Counted from the first letter of the stretch, positions 27,011 through 39,371 are shown. The stretch is 64,000 bases of DNA from Nannocystis pusilla (GCF_026626665.1 NZ_JAPNKE010000002.1:7913168-7977167); one strand, 5' to 3'. A program made the numbers and translations. The notes: generated by a model from the sequence alone, not told the origin.

Positions 27011-28086
27011 TCAGAAGGCCTCGAGCAGCTTGGCGCGTTTGGCCTTGTACTCCTCTTCGGTGAGGAGCTCGGCCTCGAACGCCGCCTTGAGCTTGCGCAG
27101 CTTGGCCTCGAGGTTGTTGTCGTCCGCGGGCGCCTGCTGCTGCGGCTGCTGCTGGAACTGCTGCTGCTGCTGCGGGTGAAACTGCTGCTGCGGGTTCATG
27201 GCGCCGGCCATGCCGCCCATCATCTGGGCCATCATCTGGCCCATGCCCATGCCCATGCCCATGCCCATCCCGGCGGACGAGGCCCCGCCGGCGCCGGGGT
27301 TGCGGGCCGCGTCGCGCATCACGCCGAGGCCCTCCCAGGCCATCGTGTTGTCGACCCCGCGGGCCGCCTGAGCCGCGGCGGCGTCGAGCGCCTTCTCGAT
27401 CTCTGGCGGCAGCGAGATGTTCTCGATCACGAAGCTGGTCAGCAAAAGGCCCAGCTTGCCGAACTCCTCGGCCAGGTCGCCCTTCACCGCGTCTCGAGCA
27501 CGTTGTAGTGCGCGGCCATGTCGGCGACGCTGAGGTCGCTCTTGCCGGCGGCGACGGTGAACTTGCTGACGAGCTGGCGCTTCAGGTACTCGGCGATCGA
27601 GTCGGTGGTCGTCAGGCCCTGGGTGCCGACGATCTCCTTGAAGAACGTGCCGGGGTCGGAGATCTTGAAGTTGTACGAGCCGAAGGCCCGGATCCGCACG
27701 CGCCCGGGGCGGCCGCCGACCGAGAACTCGGGGTCGCGGATGAGCACCGGGTTGGCGGTGCCCCACTTCTGGTCGACGTACTGGCGCAGGTTGACGAAGT
27801 AGATCTCGACCTTGAACGGGCTGCTGAAGCCGTACTTCCAGCCCTTCAGGCGCGACAAGATCGGCAGGTTCTGCGTGCTGAGCGTGTGCGTGCCGGGGCC
27901 GAACACGTCGGCGAGCTGGCCCTCGTTGATGAGGATCGCGGCCTGGTTCTCGCGGCAGACCAGCTTGGCGCCGTTCTTGATCTCGTGGTCGTCGTCGGGG
28001 AAGCGGTAGACCAGCGTGTAGTTGGTGTTGTCCAGCCACTCGATGATCTCGATGAACTGGCCCTTGATGAAGCTGAGGATGCCCAT
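27011..28086 (-). CDS. SPFH-domain protein with Met-Gly repeat and SHOCT tail (frameshift near 27488)
   Basis: About 358 residues. SPFH/band-7-like domain of the virion core protein/YdjI type (1-225: 'LVYRFPDDDHEIKNGAKLVCRENQ', 'VFGPGTHTLSTQNLPIL'), then a low-complexity GMGMGMGMGMGQMM segment, a Gln-rich stretch, and a C-terminal SHOCT motif (LRKLKAAFEAELLTEEEY). One lost base near 27488 truncates the frame at '..YNVLETR'. Probably membrane-associated oligomer or scaffold. The TerB-like gene upstream (54 bases apart) is probably in the same operon. Confidence 0.82.
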
Positions 28087-28140
28087 GGTCGCTCCGGTGC
28101 TGCTGCGGGTGATTCGAGAGGGTGAGGCGGCCGGTTGGTT

Positions 28141-28518
28141 TCAGGCCAGGCCCGCGCCGAGGGCCTCGGTTTCGAGCTCGACGAACTCGACGTTGCTCAG
28201 GCCGAACACGTCGGCGAGCTCGGCGAGCGCGCGGCGCTCGGCCAGGCTGGTGTGCCCGTCGCGGTGGACCAGGGCGATCGCGGTCTTGAGGAAGATCCGG
28301 CGCAGGTAGGTCTTGTCGAGCACCTGCACCGCCTCGAACTTGCTGAAGCTGGTGTCCTTCAGGTCGTCGATGGTGATGCTGGCGCCTGCCTCGCGCAGGA
28401 AGTCGGCGATGAGCTCCACCTCACGCGGGTCGATGCCGTCCACGCTGGCGAGGTGGTGCAGACCGCGGGCGAACACGTCGATCTCCTCGGGGGTCATGCT
28501 GCCTTGCTGGCTCTCCAT
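28141..28518 (-). CDS. TerB-like protein
   Basis: 125 residues, all-helical, with the pattern of the TerB/DjlA fold: 'LHHLASVDGIDPREVELIADFLREAG' and 'LVHRDGHTSLAERRALAELADVFGL', the two acidic loops that could bind metal. Start at ATG 28518. It is immediately upstream of the SPFH gene. One of several TerB-like proteins in this window (also 8391-9335 and 47799-48239). Confidence 0.7.
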   Translation of the reverse strand: MESQQGSMTPEEIDVFARGLHHLASVDGIDPREVELIADFLREAGASITIDDLKDTSFSKFEAVQVLDKTYLRRIFLKTAIALVHRDGHTSLAERRALAELADVFGLSNVEFVELETEALGAGLA

Positions 28519-28575
28519 GGCCCGAGATGGTACGGGCACGAACCCGCCGCCGCCAGCGCCGGCCGCAAATAGAAA

Positions 28576-28604
28576 CGCCCGCGGTCCAGCCTGGACCGCG
28601 GGCG
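28576..28604 (-). terminator. Rho-independent terminator
   Basis: Perfect 13-bp stem (CGCCCGCGGTCCA) with a three-base loop. Read on the minus strand it is followed by TTTCTATTT, so it ends the lipoprotein gene at 28638-29165. It also isolates that gene from the TerB-SPFH operon. Confidence 0.85.
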
Positions 28605-28637
28605 TCGCACGACTCGACGCCACCAAGCAATGAGCGT

Positions 28638-29165
28638 CTAGAGAACCTCGAATTCGCGGGTGAGCAGCAGTTGCGCGGGCTCGTCCCCCGCCAGCGTGAA
28701 CACTTCGACCTTCCACCGCCCGCGCTCGTCGGGGTTCAGCGGATGGCTGGCCGCGAGCGCCAGCGTGGTCGTCGGCGCGAGGACGCCCGGGACCTCCTCG
28801 CGCGACTCGCCGTGAGTCCACACGAAGGTCACCGGGCGCGGCTCGAGCAGGCTGTCGGCGCGCAGGTGGAGGTGGACCGAGCCGGCCTCGGCGGTGAACG
28901 TCGCAGCGTCGACCAGCGGCCCGGCCGGCTGCGCCGCCAGCACGGCCGCGACCTGGACCGCGCGCCCGACCGGGCGGGCAGGCGTGGCCGCGAACGCGGC
29001 CTGGGACGACGACAGATCGGAGCGGAGTTGCCCGTCGGGCAGGATGTGCTCCGGAGTGATGGGCGCGTCGACGCAACCCACCACGAGCATGGCCACAACG
29101 AGGGAGAGCAGGTTCGTGGTGCGCAAGCGGAAAACTTGACATGCCTGTCCCGTGCCAGGGGGCAT
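28638..29165 (-). CDS. Lipoprotein, unknown
   Basis: 175 residues. Hydrophobic segment 'LLSLVVAMLVVGC' with a good lipobox (VVGC) and an acidic proline-containing start to the mature part. The rest is beta-rich, with an Ig-like appearance ('VTFVWTHGESREEVPGVLAP', 'GRWKVEVFTLAGDEPAQLLL'), similar in look to DUF2914-type or carbohydrate-binding beta-sandwich domains, but no family assigned. ATG 29165 is chosen from two in-frame starts. Diverges from the S41 protease. Confidence 0.7.
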   Translation of the reverse strand: MPPGTGQACQVFRLRTTNLLSLVVAMLVVGCVDAPITPEHILPDGQLRSDLSSSQAAFAATPARPVGRAVQVAAVLAAQPAGPLVDAATFTAEAGSVHLHLRADSLLEPRPVTFVWTHGESREEVPGVLAPTTTLALAASHPLNPDERGRWKVEVFTLAGDEPAQLLLTREFEVL

Positions 29166-29294
29166 GATCAGTGTTTCAAGTGACTTGGCCGGGGGCGCGG
29201 GATCCGCTCGCGACAAAAACCATCATCGTCGCGATGATTCGTAGATTTGCCCTGGACGCCCCCACATCGGCCATCGGCAGGGGCCGCCGGACGT

Positions 29295-29300
29295 TATGCT
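29295..29300 (+). promoter_or_regulatory. Possible -10 box (TATGCT)
   Basis: TATGCT ends seven bases before the ATG at 29308, which would put the transcription start on or next to the A of the start codon. No Shine-Dalgarno sequence is present. Suggests a leaderless transcript. Confidence 0.35.
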
Positions 29301-29307
29301 AGCGCCG

Positions 29308-32300
29308 ATGGTCGCTCGTCGCCTCGCCGCGGGTCTCGCCTCCGTTTTGCTCTGCGGCTGCTCCGCGAAGGATCCCGGCGAGGCCGCGGCGGCCGCCCGA
29401 CCGGCGGAGGAGGCGGCGGAACCGGAAGTCGACGTCGCCGCCCGCCTGCAGCTTGACCGCCGCCGCTTCCCGCTGACCGTGTGGGCAGCCTGGGTCGTGC
29501 AAGCGGAGTACTTCGACAAGGAGCGCATCAACCCGCGCGAGCAGTTCGCCGAGGCCCTGCGCCACCTCGGCCTCAACACGCCGGAGTTCTTCGCCGCGGT
29601 CGCCGGCGACGCCGCCACCGTCACCGTGGCCGACTTCCGCCGCGAGTTCTCGCTCGCCGGGCTGACCGACCTGCCGAGCGTCGCCGACCGCCTCGAGGAG
29701 GTGCTCGCGTTCGTGCAAGACAGCCTGCGCCTCGACGCCGAGGCGACGCACAAGGTCGAGTACGCCGCGATCAACGGCATGCTCGCGCCGCTCGACCCGC
29801 ACACGATCCTCCTCACGCCCGAGGAGCACACCGACCTCGGCGTCAAGACGCGCGGCCAGTTCGGCGGGATCGGGGCCGAGATCCGCGAGGACGAGCGGCG
29901 GATCCGGATCGTCAAGGTCTTGCCCAACAGCCCCGCCGCGGCGGCCGGCCTCAAGGACGGCGACCTGCTGCTGCAGATCGACAAGCAGAGCACGGTCAAC
30001 CTGCGCTCCCCCGACGCGCAGTCGCTCTTGCGCGGCCCGGTCGACACCAAGGTTTCGGTCAAGATCCAGCGCGGCCAGGAGACGCTGACGCTGACGATCA
30101 CGCGCAAGATCATCCGCGTCGACAGCGTCACCGCCTCGCTGCTGCCCGGCAAGATCGCCCTCCTCGAGATCTCCACCTTCCAGGAGAACACCGGCGAGCA
30201 GGTGCGCAAGGCCCTCGCCGACCTCACGCCCGCGGGCGAGGCGCTGCGCGGCGTGGTGCTCGACCTGCGCGACAACAGCGGCGGCCTGCTCACGCAAGCG
30301 GTCGAGGTCGTCGACGCGCTGGTCGCCGAGGGCGAGCTGGTGATCGTGCGCTCGGCCCTGGGTCGCGAGGCCGAGGACGCCGCGCCCGCGATCAACCTGC
30401 CGGCCAACGCCGCCGTGGTCGCGCTGATCAACGAGGACTCCGCCTCGGCGGCCGAGATCGTCAGCGGCGGCGTCAAGGCGCTCGGCCGCGGCGTCGTCGT
30501 CGGCCGCCCGAGCTTCGGCAAGGGCACCGTGCAGCTGCTCAAGCCGCAGAACCTCTACGGCCGCGAGCTCGCGCTGAAGATGACGATCGCCGAGTACCAG
30601 GTCGCCGGCGACACCAAGATCCAGACCGTCGGCGTGCGCCCCGACCTCTCGATCTACCCCGTCGAGCTCAGCGACATCACCGCCGTCGCCAACTACTTCG
30701 ACACCGAGCGGTTCGAGCGCCGCCGCGAGTCGACCCAGGTCGCGCACCTGCCCTCGGCCAAGCACGAGGCCGCGTTCGCCGGCAAGGCCGCGGGCGACGG
30801 GCCGCGCCTGCGCTACTTCGCCGGCCGCCAGGGCACGCCGCTGCCGCGCCCCGCCGAGGGCCCGGCGGCGATGGCCGACCCGGAGGTGCAGATCGCCCGC
30901 GACGTGGCCGACGCGCTGGCTGGCCTTCGGACAGCAAGCAGCGCGCCGCCAAGCTCGCCGCGCTGACCGGCGAGATCGCCGCCCGCGAGGATCAGAAGAT
31001 CGCCGACGGCATCGCCGCCACCAAGATCGACTGGGCCGGCGCGCTCGGGGCCGGCAGCGACCCCACGCTCGAGCTGCGCGCGCGTCGTCGACGACAAGAA
31101 GATCGCGGCCGGCCAGCCGTTCACCCTGCGCGTCGAGGTCACCAATCGCGGCAGCGAACCTGCCGAGCGCGTCCACGTGATCACCGACTGCCTGCGCGAC
31201 GAGCTCGACGGCATCGAGCTGCTGCTCGGGCGCATCGAGCCGGGCGCCACCGTCAGCCGCGACGTCCGCCTCTACGTCATGGCCTGGCACACCGACCTCG
31301 TCGACACCTTGCGGGTCGACGTCCACGCCGGCGAGCCGGGCCCCGCGGCCGACGCCACCACCACCGTGCGCTTCGACATCGCCGGCCTGCCGCGGCCGCG
31401 CTTCGCCTACGACTACTGGATCGTCGACGACCCCGAGCTCGCCGCCGCCGCGCCGCAGCGGCCCAAGTCGCCGCCGATCCCCGGCGAGCCGCCGTTCGCC
31501 GTCAAGGGCAACGGCGACGGCGTCCTGCAACCCGGCGAGCAGGTGCTGCTGGCGCTCGAGATCCGCAACGACAGCGGCGCCGACAGCTCCGACGCCCGCG
31601 CCCTCATCCACAACATGTCCGGCGCCCAGGTGCTGCTCGAGGAGGGCTTTTTGCAGCTGGGGAAGATCCTCGCCAAGGGCGCCGTGCGCGGCGCCTTCGG
31701 CCTCAGCGTCAGCGAGCAGGCCGACCCGAACAAGCCCGTCGAGCTCGAGGTCATCGTCGCCGACGTCGTCGTCCGCGAGAGCGTGCGCCACAAGTTCGAC
31801 GTCCCGCTCGGCCCGCCCGCGTCCGGCTTCGTCGCCGGGCCCGCGCGCGTGGTCGCCGGCGAGGAGCCGGTGCGCCTCTACAACGCCGCCGACGGTCAGT
31901 CGCGCCAGATCGCCGAGGTCGCCGGCGGCACCGCGCTCGACATCCTCGGCACCGCCGGCGGATGGAGCGCCGCCCTTGCCGGACCCGGCCGTCGCGCCTG
32001 GCTGCCCAGCGACCTCGTCAAGGCCGGCGGCGCGCCCGGCAAGGGCAGCAAGCTGCCGGATCGGCCGGCCCTTCTGGTGCAGCCGCCGGTGATCGAGCTC
32101 GACCCGGTGGCGCCGGTAGCCGCGGGCGCGACGGTGGAGATCCGCGGCACCGCGCGCCACGAGGGTCGGGTCCGCGACGTCGTCGTCGCCGTCAAACCGC
32201 CGGGCACCGCCCAGGTCGAGCGCAAGCTCGACTACCGGGCCAATCCCGCGCACCAGGGCGCCGCCGCCCGCAGCCTCGAATTCTCCGCGCAGGTGCCGCT

Positions 32301-32388
32301 GGAGCCCGGCAGCAACCGGATCCTCGTCACCGCCCGCGACGGCGACGACATCGAGGCCACCCGCGAGGTCTGGGTATTTCGCGAGTGA
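29308..32388 (+). CDS. S41 carboxy-terminal processing protease, long C-terminal extension (two frameshifts)
   Basis: About 1027 residues, twice the usual CtpA length. Lipoprotein signal 'ASVLLCGC', helical N-terminal region, PDZ domain (about 185-270, 'VKVLPNSPAAAAGLKDGDLL'), and the S41 domain with 'VVLDLRDNSGG', the catalytic serine region INEDSASAAEI and the lysine in SFGKGTVQ. After the protease come a CARDB-like or Ig-like beta region ('FTLRVEVTNRGSEPAERVHV'), an SH3-like module ('RQIAEVAGGTALDILGTAGG') and a final beta-sandwich. Frame breaks near 30925 and 31083 are each repaired by one base and join these parts into one reading frame. Confidence 0.85.
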
Positions 32389-32453
32389 CGGGGAACCTCC
32401 CCCGCGAGGGCGGTCCCACAGCCCGCACGTCCCTGTGATATAGCGAGGTTGTC

Positions 32454-33676
32454 GTGAGCGAAGCGACGGATCCAGCAGACGACTCTCCCCGGCCCTCCGG
32501 GTCCGATTCCATGGCCGGCGCCCCGCGTCGGCGCCGCTCTCCCATCATCGACGTCGCGGTGGTCGCGCTCGGCGGTTACCTGCTCTACTGGATGTTCGGC
32601 GACGTCCGCTACTTCCTCCAGGGCAGCGAGCCGCAAGATCTCGGCGACGCCGCCGCCTTCGTCGACAAGGGCCTCCCGGGCGACCTCGACGACACCTACG
32701 TCGTCCTCCGCGGCACCCCTGACGTCCAGCACGCCGCGCGCCTGCGCCTCGAGCCCAAGGGCGGCGGCAGCGGGCGCACGATCGGCTACCTGCGCATCAT
32801 CGAGGGCGGCGGCAGCCTGTTCGCCGCCATCCCGCGGACCACCGAGGCCGCGCCGCAGCAGTTCGAGGGCGTGTTCGAGGGCCGCATCCGCCGGCTCGCC
32901 GACTCGCCCAACTTCGCCGCCATTCAGCAGCACTTCGACGGCGAGCGCATCGTCGAGGAGCGCGACGCGACCCCCGCCGCGCTGCTCGACGCGCTCGGCA
33001 AGCGCCAGGGCGACGCCCTCACCGTCGTCGACACCGGCGGCGAGAGCCTCGCTCTCGGCACCAAGGCCACCGTCACGCTGGTCGTCGAGCAGCCCGACGT
33101 GCAGGTCCAGCTGGGCGCAGCAGCTTCGACTCGCAGGCGTCCGCGGAGGCGGCCGTGGCCGCGCTCGGCTTCCCCTACTACGCGCCGCCGGAGCAGAGCA
33201 GCAGCCGCTTCTACAGCTTCTACGTGCGCCTCCCCGCCGGCGAGCGTGAGTCGGCGCAGGCCAAGCTGTCGGTCGCGGCGGTCATCCCCGAGGGCGCCAA
33301 GCCGGCCGACCCGAGCGTGGGCGCGGTGATCTTGCCGTGGATCACCAGCTACCCCGTGCCTGCGAGCGACATCACTGCCGAGGGCGGCAAGTTCAGCTTC
33401 GTGCCCGGGGACAACGCCAAGCCGGGCTTCGACGTGCAGGACGGCAAGCTCGTCCCGCGGCCGCTGCAGGGCGGCAAGCTCGTGCTCGATCCCGGCGACG
33501 TCAGGGCCGTGCGGCTCGAACGGCCGGTCGTCGTCGACCCGCAGGGCTATGTGATCGACGTCGGCGTCCGCCCGCGCGACCGCTGGCTCGAGGTGGCGAT
33601 GTGGTGCCTGGTGCTGCTGGTCGTCGGGTGGAACGTCGCCAGCCTGGTCGCAGGCTGGCGCGCCCGGCGGGCATGA
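32454..33676 (+). CDS. Membrane-anchored protein, unknown (frameshift near 33115)
   Basis: About 407 residues. Short charged N-terminus, one membrane helix (about 30-50, 'IIDVAVVALGGYLLYWMFG'), a large periplasmic part and a second helix near the C-terminus ('CLVLLVVGWNVASLVAGWRA'). One lost base near 33115 separates '..VQVQLG' from 'SFDSQASAEAAVAALGFPYY'. No family recognised. GTG start at 32454; its stop overlaps an ATG (ATGA) that is in frame with cysS, so the two are likely co-transcribed. Confidence 0.65.
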
Positions 33677-33696
33677 GGCACACTGCCTCGCCCGAG

Positions 33697-35275
<1,579 letters not shown>

Positions 35276-35340
35276 GCCGCTTCCCGCGGCCCGAGGGCTT
35301 GCATCGCCGCAGCCGAGCGCTTCACTACAACGACAAGGTC

Positions 35341-36218
35341 GTGTCCGCCAGCAGTCAAACCATCACGCTGCGCCTGTTCGGGGCGGAGGCGCGTTCTCCC
35401 GCCGCTACGGGACGACCTGCTCGATGGTCACGTTGCGCGACGGCAAGCGCTGGCTGATCGACTGCGGGCGCCAGGCGCCGGACCAGCTGCACGCGGCCGG
35501 CTACGCCTGGCACGACATCCACGGCCAGATCATCACCCACTGCCACGGCGACCACGTCTTCGGCCTCGAGGACTTCGCGTTCGTCCGCTACTTCGAGACC
35601 CACGCCGAGGTGATGGCCTCGAGCCGCGGCGGGCCGCTGCCGAAGTACATCTCGCACAGCGCCGTGCGCGACGAGGTGTGGGAGACGCTGGCGCCGTCGC
35701 TGCGCTACCTGCAGGACGGCCGCGGCAACCTGCGCTGCGGCACCCTGCAGCACTTCTTCGACGTCATCGCCTCGGCCGCCAGCGAGCCGCCGCGCAAGAA
35801 CCCGTGGAACCACTCCGAGACCTTCGAGGTCGACGGCCTGCGCGTGGTCACCCGCGAGAACGAGCACGTGCCCGGCAAGCCGTCGTGCGCGCTCGAGCTG
35901 CACGTCGGCGACGACCCGCAGCAGCCGAAGATCGCCTGGTGGTCCGGCGACGGCACCGTCGACGCCGCGTTCCTCCACAGCATCGAGCCGCGCACCAGCA
36001 TCTACTTCCACGACTGCACCTTCATCGACTATCCCGGCCAGGTCCACGGCTTCTTCGACAAGCTCGAGGCCCTGCCCGAGGCGGTCCGGCGCAAGCTCGT
36101 GATCATGCACCACGAGGACAACCTCGAGCACTACCGCGCCCGCGTCGAGGCGGCCGGCTTCCGCATCGCCCTGCCCGGCCACGTCTACGACCTGGTCGCC
36201 GGCCAGCAAGTGCTTTAG
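35341..36218 (+). CDS. Metallo-beta-lactamase-fold hydrolase (frameshift near 35386)
   Basis: About 292 residues. Zinc motif ITHCHGDHVFGLE (HxHxDH with Cys between the first two His), later 'WWSGDGT' and 'IMHHEDNLEHY'. Similar to the RNase Z/arylsulfatase-like branch of the fold; substrate unknown. A lost G in the TTCGGGGCGGAGG run near 35386 hides the N-terminus; corrected, it reads '..TLRLFGGGGAFSRRYGTTCSMVTL' from GTG 35341. Confidence 0.8.
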
Positions 36219-36234
36219 GCTGTCCCCTGGGCCA

Positions 36235-36248
36235 TGTCTCGTCAGACA
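36235..36248. repeat. TGTC-N6-GACA dyad (TGTCT/AGACA type)
   Basis: TGTCTCGTCAGACA between convergent genes. Here both arms carry the compensatory T/A change at the fifth stem position. Confidence 0.8.
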
Positions 36249-36272
36249 TGCCCCTCGGACCTCCAGCAGGGC

Positions 36273-36713
36273 TCAGCCCTTCGCGCACTCCATGGTGTAC
36301 GCGACCCATCCCGAGCACGACGCCGGGTTGGGCGCGCACTGCGAGCATTCGCGCTTCTGCCCGATGTTCCAGGTCCCGCTCGAGCTGCACGCGACGCCCG
36401 AGACGACCCACCGCGTCTCGGTCCAATCGTGGCAGACTCCGGTCAAGGGCTCGGGCGACGGCAGGGCGAGGACGTCGACCTCGGCCCACTCGCCGCAGAT
36501 CTCCCCGGCCACCGCGGGCTCGCCGTCGCCGACGAGCGAGGCCGGCTCGACGCGGGCAGCACACTCGAAGTCGGCGCCGTCCGCTTCGAGCGCGGCTTCG
36601 ACGGCGAGATCGAGCTCCGCCGCCTCGCCGCCGGGCACGACCTCGTCGCCGTCGCAGCCCGACGACACAACCGCCCAACAACACATCCAGCTGCCCAGGA
36701 TCGCGTGACGCAT
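36273..36713 (-). CDS. Cys-rich lipoprotein, unknown
   Basis: 146 residues. Signal 'LGSWMCCWAVVSSGC' with lipobox SSGC; the mature part is acidic then Cys-rich (eight or more Cys, with 'SQCAPNPASCSGW'), suggesting several disulphides in a secreted domain. No family recognised. Start at ATG 36713. Confidence 0.65.
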   Translation of the reverse strand: MRHAILGSWMCCWAVVSSGCDGDEVVPGGEAAELDLAVEAALEADGADFECAARVEPASLVGDGEPAVAGEICGEWAEVDVLALPSPEPLTGVCHDWTETRWVVSGVACSSSGTWNIGQKRECSQCAPNPASCSGWVAYTMECAKG

Positions 36714-36837
36714 TTGGCCCGAACATACCAACCGCGCCCGGCGCGGTCGTGGGGCCGGGCGCCCACCACGAGCCGGCCTCGAGCCCGCAGGCGCGCGCGC
36801 ACCCCTGGCCCGAGGACGGCACGGGAAGAGCCCGCGC

Positions 36838-37374
36838 TCACCCCGGCCGCTCGCCGCGGATCCGCGGCAGCAGCTTGACGAAGTTGCAGGGCCTGTGGCG
36901 GTGGTCGAGCTGCTGCAGCAGGATCTTGTCGAACGCGGTGCGGACCGCCCCGGTCGAGCCGGGCAGCAGGAACACGTAGGTCGTGCCGCACAGGGCCGCC
37001 TCGGCGCGGCTCTGGATCGTCGACGTGCCGATCTCGGCGAAGCTGAGCCAGCGGAACAGCTCGCCGAAGCCGGGGATCGGCTTGGTCACCAGCGGCGCGA
37101 GCGCCTCGGGGGTGACGTCGCGCGGCGTCACTCCCGTGCCGCCGGTGGTGATCACCACCTCGACCTCCGGGTCGTCGATGAAGCCCTGCAGGGCCGCGCG
37201 GATGTCCTCGCGGTCGTCGCGGACGATGGCGCGGCGGATCACGCGGTGGCCGGCCTCGGTGAGGCGGTCGACCGCGAGGCGGCCGGACGTGTCGGTCTCG
37301 ACCGTGCGGGTGTCGGAGACCGTCAGCACTGCGACGTGGACGGGGATGAATTCGCGGGCCGGGCCGGTCGTCAT
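36838..37374 (-). CDS. moaB: Molybdenum cofactor biosynthesis protein MoaB
   Basis: 178 residues. MoaB/MogA-type molybdopterin adenylyltransferase fold: VAVLTVSDTRT, the loop ITTGGTGVTPRDVTPEA, and 'YVFLLPGSTGAVRTAFDKIL'. It would act in adenylation of molybdopterin. Intact frame. It lies seven bases downstream of a lipoprotein gene; no other moa or moe gene is in the window. Confidence 0.92.
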   Translation of the reverse strand: MTTGPAREFIPVHVAVLTVSDTRTVETDTSGRLAVDRLTEAGHRVIRRAIVRDDREDIRAALQGFIDDPEVEVVITTGGTGVTPRDVTPEALAPLVTKPIPGFGELFRWLSFAEIGTSTIQSRAEAALCGTTYVFLLPGSTGAVRTAFDKILLQQLDHRHRPCNFVKLLPRIRGERPG

Positions 37375-37381
37375 GGCGGGA

Positions 37382-38201
37382 TCAATACTCCTGGATCTCC
37401 GGCGCCACCACGAATTCCAGCTCCTGGATGGCCGTCGGCTCGCCGAACGTGTTGAGCTCGATGTGCACCTTGCCCGGCTGGCTGGTGAGCGTCTGGGGAT
37501 CGGCGATCGCGTCGGGCACGATGATGGCGATGTACATGTGCTCGAGCGTGCCCATGCCGTCGTCCAGCGGGTAGAAGCCGACCGAGTAGTTGTTGAGGCG
37601 GGCGAAGTGGCCGCCGAAGCCGACGTTGTGGCCGTCGATGTCGACCCACATGTCGACGCGCGGCATCATCGGGTTGTCCCAGTCGTTGGGGTCTTCGGTG
37701 ATGACGAAGTTCTTGCCGCGGAGGCCGAACGGCAGCATGAGCAGGCCCTGGCCGCCGCGGACCACCGGCAGCGTCGCGCCGGGCTCGAGCTTCGCGTACA
37801 CGGGGGGCAGGAACGGGTCGACCGGGTCGAACACTGCCTGACCGATCTCGAACTCGACGTCGGACACGATGCCCTCGTCCTCGCAGGCCGCGACGTCGGG
37901 GAACGCCTTCGCGTAGTTGCGCATGCGCGTCGCACAGCGCCAGGCAGTCGGCCGCGGCGGTCTCGTCGCCGGCCCAGCAGCTGCCGTTCGCGCCGTGGGT
38001 CGCCTCCGCCTCCGCCCCGGCCTCGGCGTCGATCTCTTTCAGGCAGGCCACGTAGCGCAGACACACCTCGGGCGCGCCGTCGCCGTCGGTGCTGCTCGTG
38101 TCGCTGCCCGACGCCGTCTCGGACTCGTTGTACACGCGGAGCTCGCACGCGCCCGCGAGGCAGGCGATCCCGGCCACCAGCGGCAGGATCGGCGAGAGCA
38201 A
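37382..38201 (-). CDS. Secreted lipoprotein, unknown (frameshift near 37925)
   Basis: About 273 residues. 'LPLVAGIACLAGAC' is a lipoprotein signal, followed by a Ser/Thr/Asp linker ('GSDTSSTDGDGAPEVC'), a Cys-rich segment and a beta-rich domain ('LMLPFGLRGKNFVITEDPND', 'YSVGFYPLDDGMGTLEHMYI'). One lost base near 37925 joins the two halves. The start is uncertain: TTG 38201 is the only in-frame start close to the signal. Similar Asp/Thr-rich linkers recur in other exported proteins here. Confidence 0.65.
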
Positions 38202-38341
38202 CCGTCGAGTCAGCGCCCGCCGGCCTGGATTTGAGGCCGTCGCGCGCCGGAATAAGCGAGTTCATGGACGTGATGGTGCGACAGGCGCCGAGCGGCGGCA
38301 ACACACATCGCGGACGGCGGTCGGGCGGCGCGGATTTTCGC

Positions 38342-38347
38342 TATGAT
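38342..38347 (+). promoter_or_regulatory. Possible -10 box TATGAT
   Basis: Consensus-like TATGAT about 45 bases before the ATG at 38393, in the gap between divergent lipoprotein genes. No good -35 box. Confidence 0.35.
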
Positions 38348-38392
38348 GGCGCCGCCTTGCTCGTCGCCGGTCGCCGTCTCGTCGCCGCTCTG

Positions 38393-39349
38393 ATGCGCCC
38401 CGCGCTGGCGCTCGCGGTCGGCCTCGGCGCCGCCTGTTACAGCAACGAGTACCTCGACGGCCTGTGCGCCAACACGGGCGTGTGTCCCGACCCGCCGCCC
38501 GAGAGCCCGGTCGCCTTCCGGATCACCTCGCTCGAGCTCGTCGACCCGCACACCTACACCTTCGACACCGTGCTCGGCGTGTGCACCGACTCGACCGCCA
38601 CGCTCAACGGCTTCATCGCCCAGGGCATCGCCGACTACGACGTCAGCAACGTCCTCGTCCTGCGGCCGCTCGACCCGAACAGCGCGGTCACCAAGCTGCA
38701 GTTCGTGTCGGCGCTGTGCATCGCCGGCGAGCCGACCAACTGCACCGACCGCATGGTCGCCGGCACTCACACCGTCGACGCCGACGCCTTCAACCGCGAG
38801 GCCGGCAGCTGCGGCGGCACCGAGCCCAACTCGCTCAACTCGGCCTACGACGCCCCGGCGCAGCCGCCCGCGCCCTGCATCGTCAGCCAGCGGATCTCCG
38901 GCACCCCGGTGCGGCTGGCGGCGCAGACCGGCATGACGCCGCTCGACCTCGCCCTCGTCGAGGTCGAGCTCGCGGCCGCCTACGCGGTCGACGGCGAGCC
39001 GCAGAAGCTCGTCCAGGGCGCGCTGCGCGGCTTCATGCCCGCGGCCGCGGCGATGATGCCGGCCGGCCAGGCCAACGGCATCAGCTTCGTCCCGTGGAAC
39101 GTGCTCGCGGGCGGCGCCGGCTGCCAAGTCGACGCCATGAACACCTTCAGCGACATCGACAACCACGGCCTCTACGGCCAGGGCGTGTGGATGTACTTCA
39201 ACTTCACGGCCGAGCGCGTGCAGTGGGCCACGGACCGCCCCGAGCCCATGCCTGAGACCGGCGGGCTCGGCGAGACCGACGGCACCGGCGGCACCACCAG
39301 CCCCACCGGCGACGCCACCGCGACGACGACGGTTGGCACCGGCTCGTGA
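38393..39349 (+). CDS. Secreted lipoprotein with Thr/Gly-rich tail, unknown
   Basis: 318 residues. Signal 'ALALAVGLGAAC' with lipobox and a Cys-rich start ('DGLCANTGVCPDPPPE'), a beta-rich body and a tail 'GLGETDGTGGTTSPTGD' followed by Thr repeats. The tail resembles linkers in other surface proteins of this strain, but no further domain follows. No family recognised. Intact frame. Confidence 0.7.
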   Translation: MRPALALAVGLGAACYSNEYLDGLCANTGVCPDPPPESPVAFRITSLELVDPHTYTFDTVLGVCTDSTATLNGFIAQGIADYDVSNVLVLRPLDPNSAVTKLQFVSALCIAGEPTNCTDRMVAGTHTVDADAFNREAGSCGGTEPNSLNSAYDAPAQPPAPCIVSQRISGTPVRLAAQTGMTPLDLALVEVELAAAYAVDGEPQKLVQGALRGFMPAAAAMMPAGQANGISFVPWNVLAGGAGCQVDAMNTFSDIDNHGLYGQGVWMYFNFTAERVQWATDRPEPMPETGGLGETDGTGGTTSPTGDATATTTVGTGS

Positions 39350-39371
39350 ATCGCGCATCCTCACCCACCGG

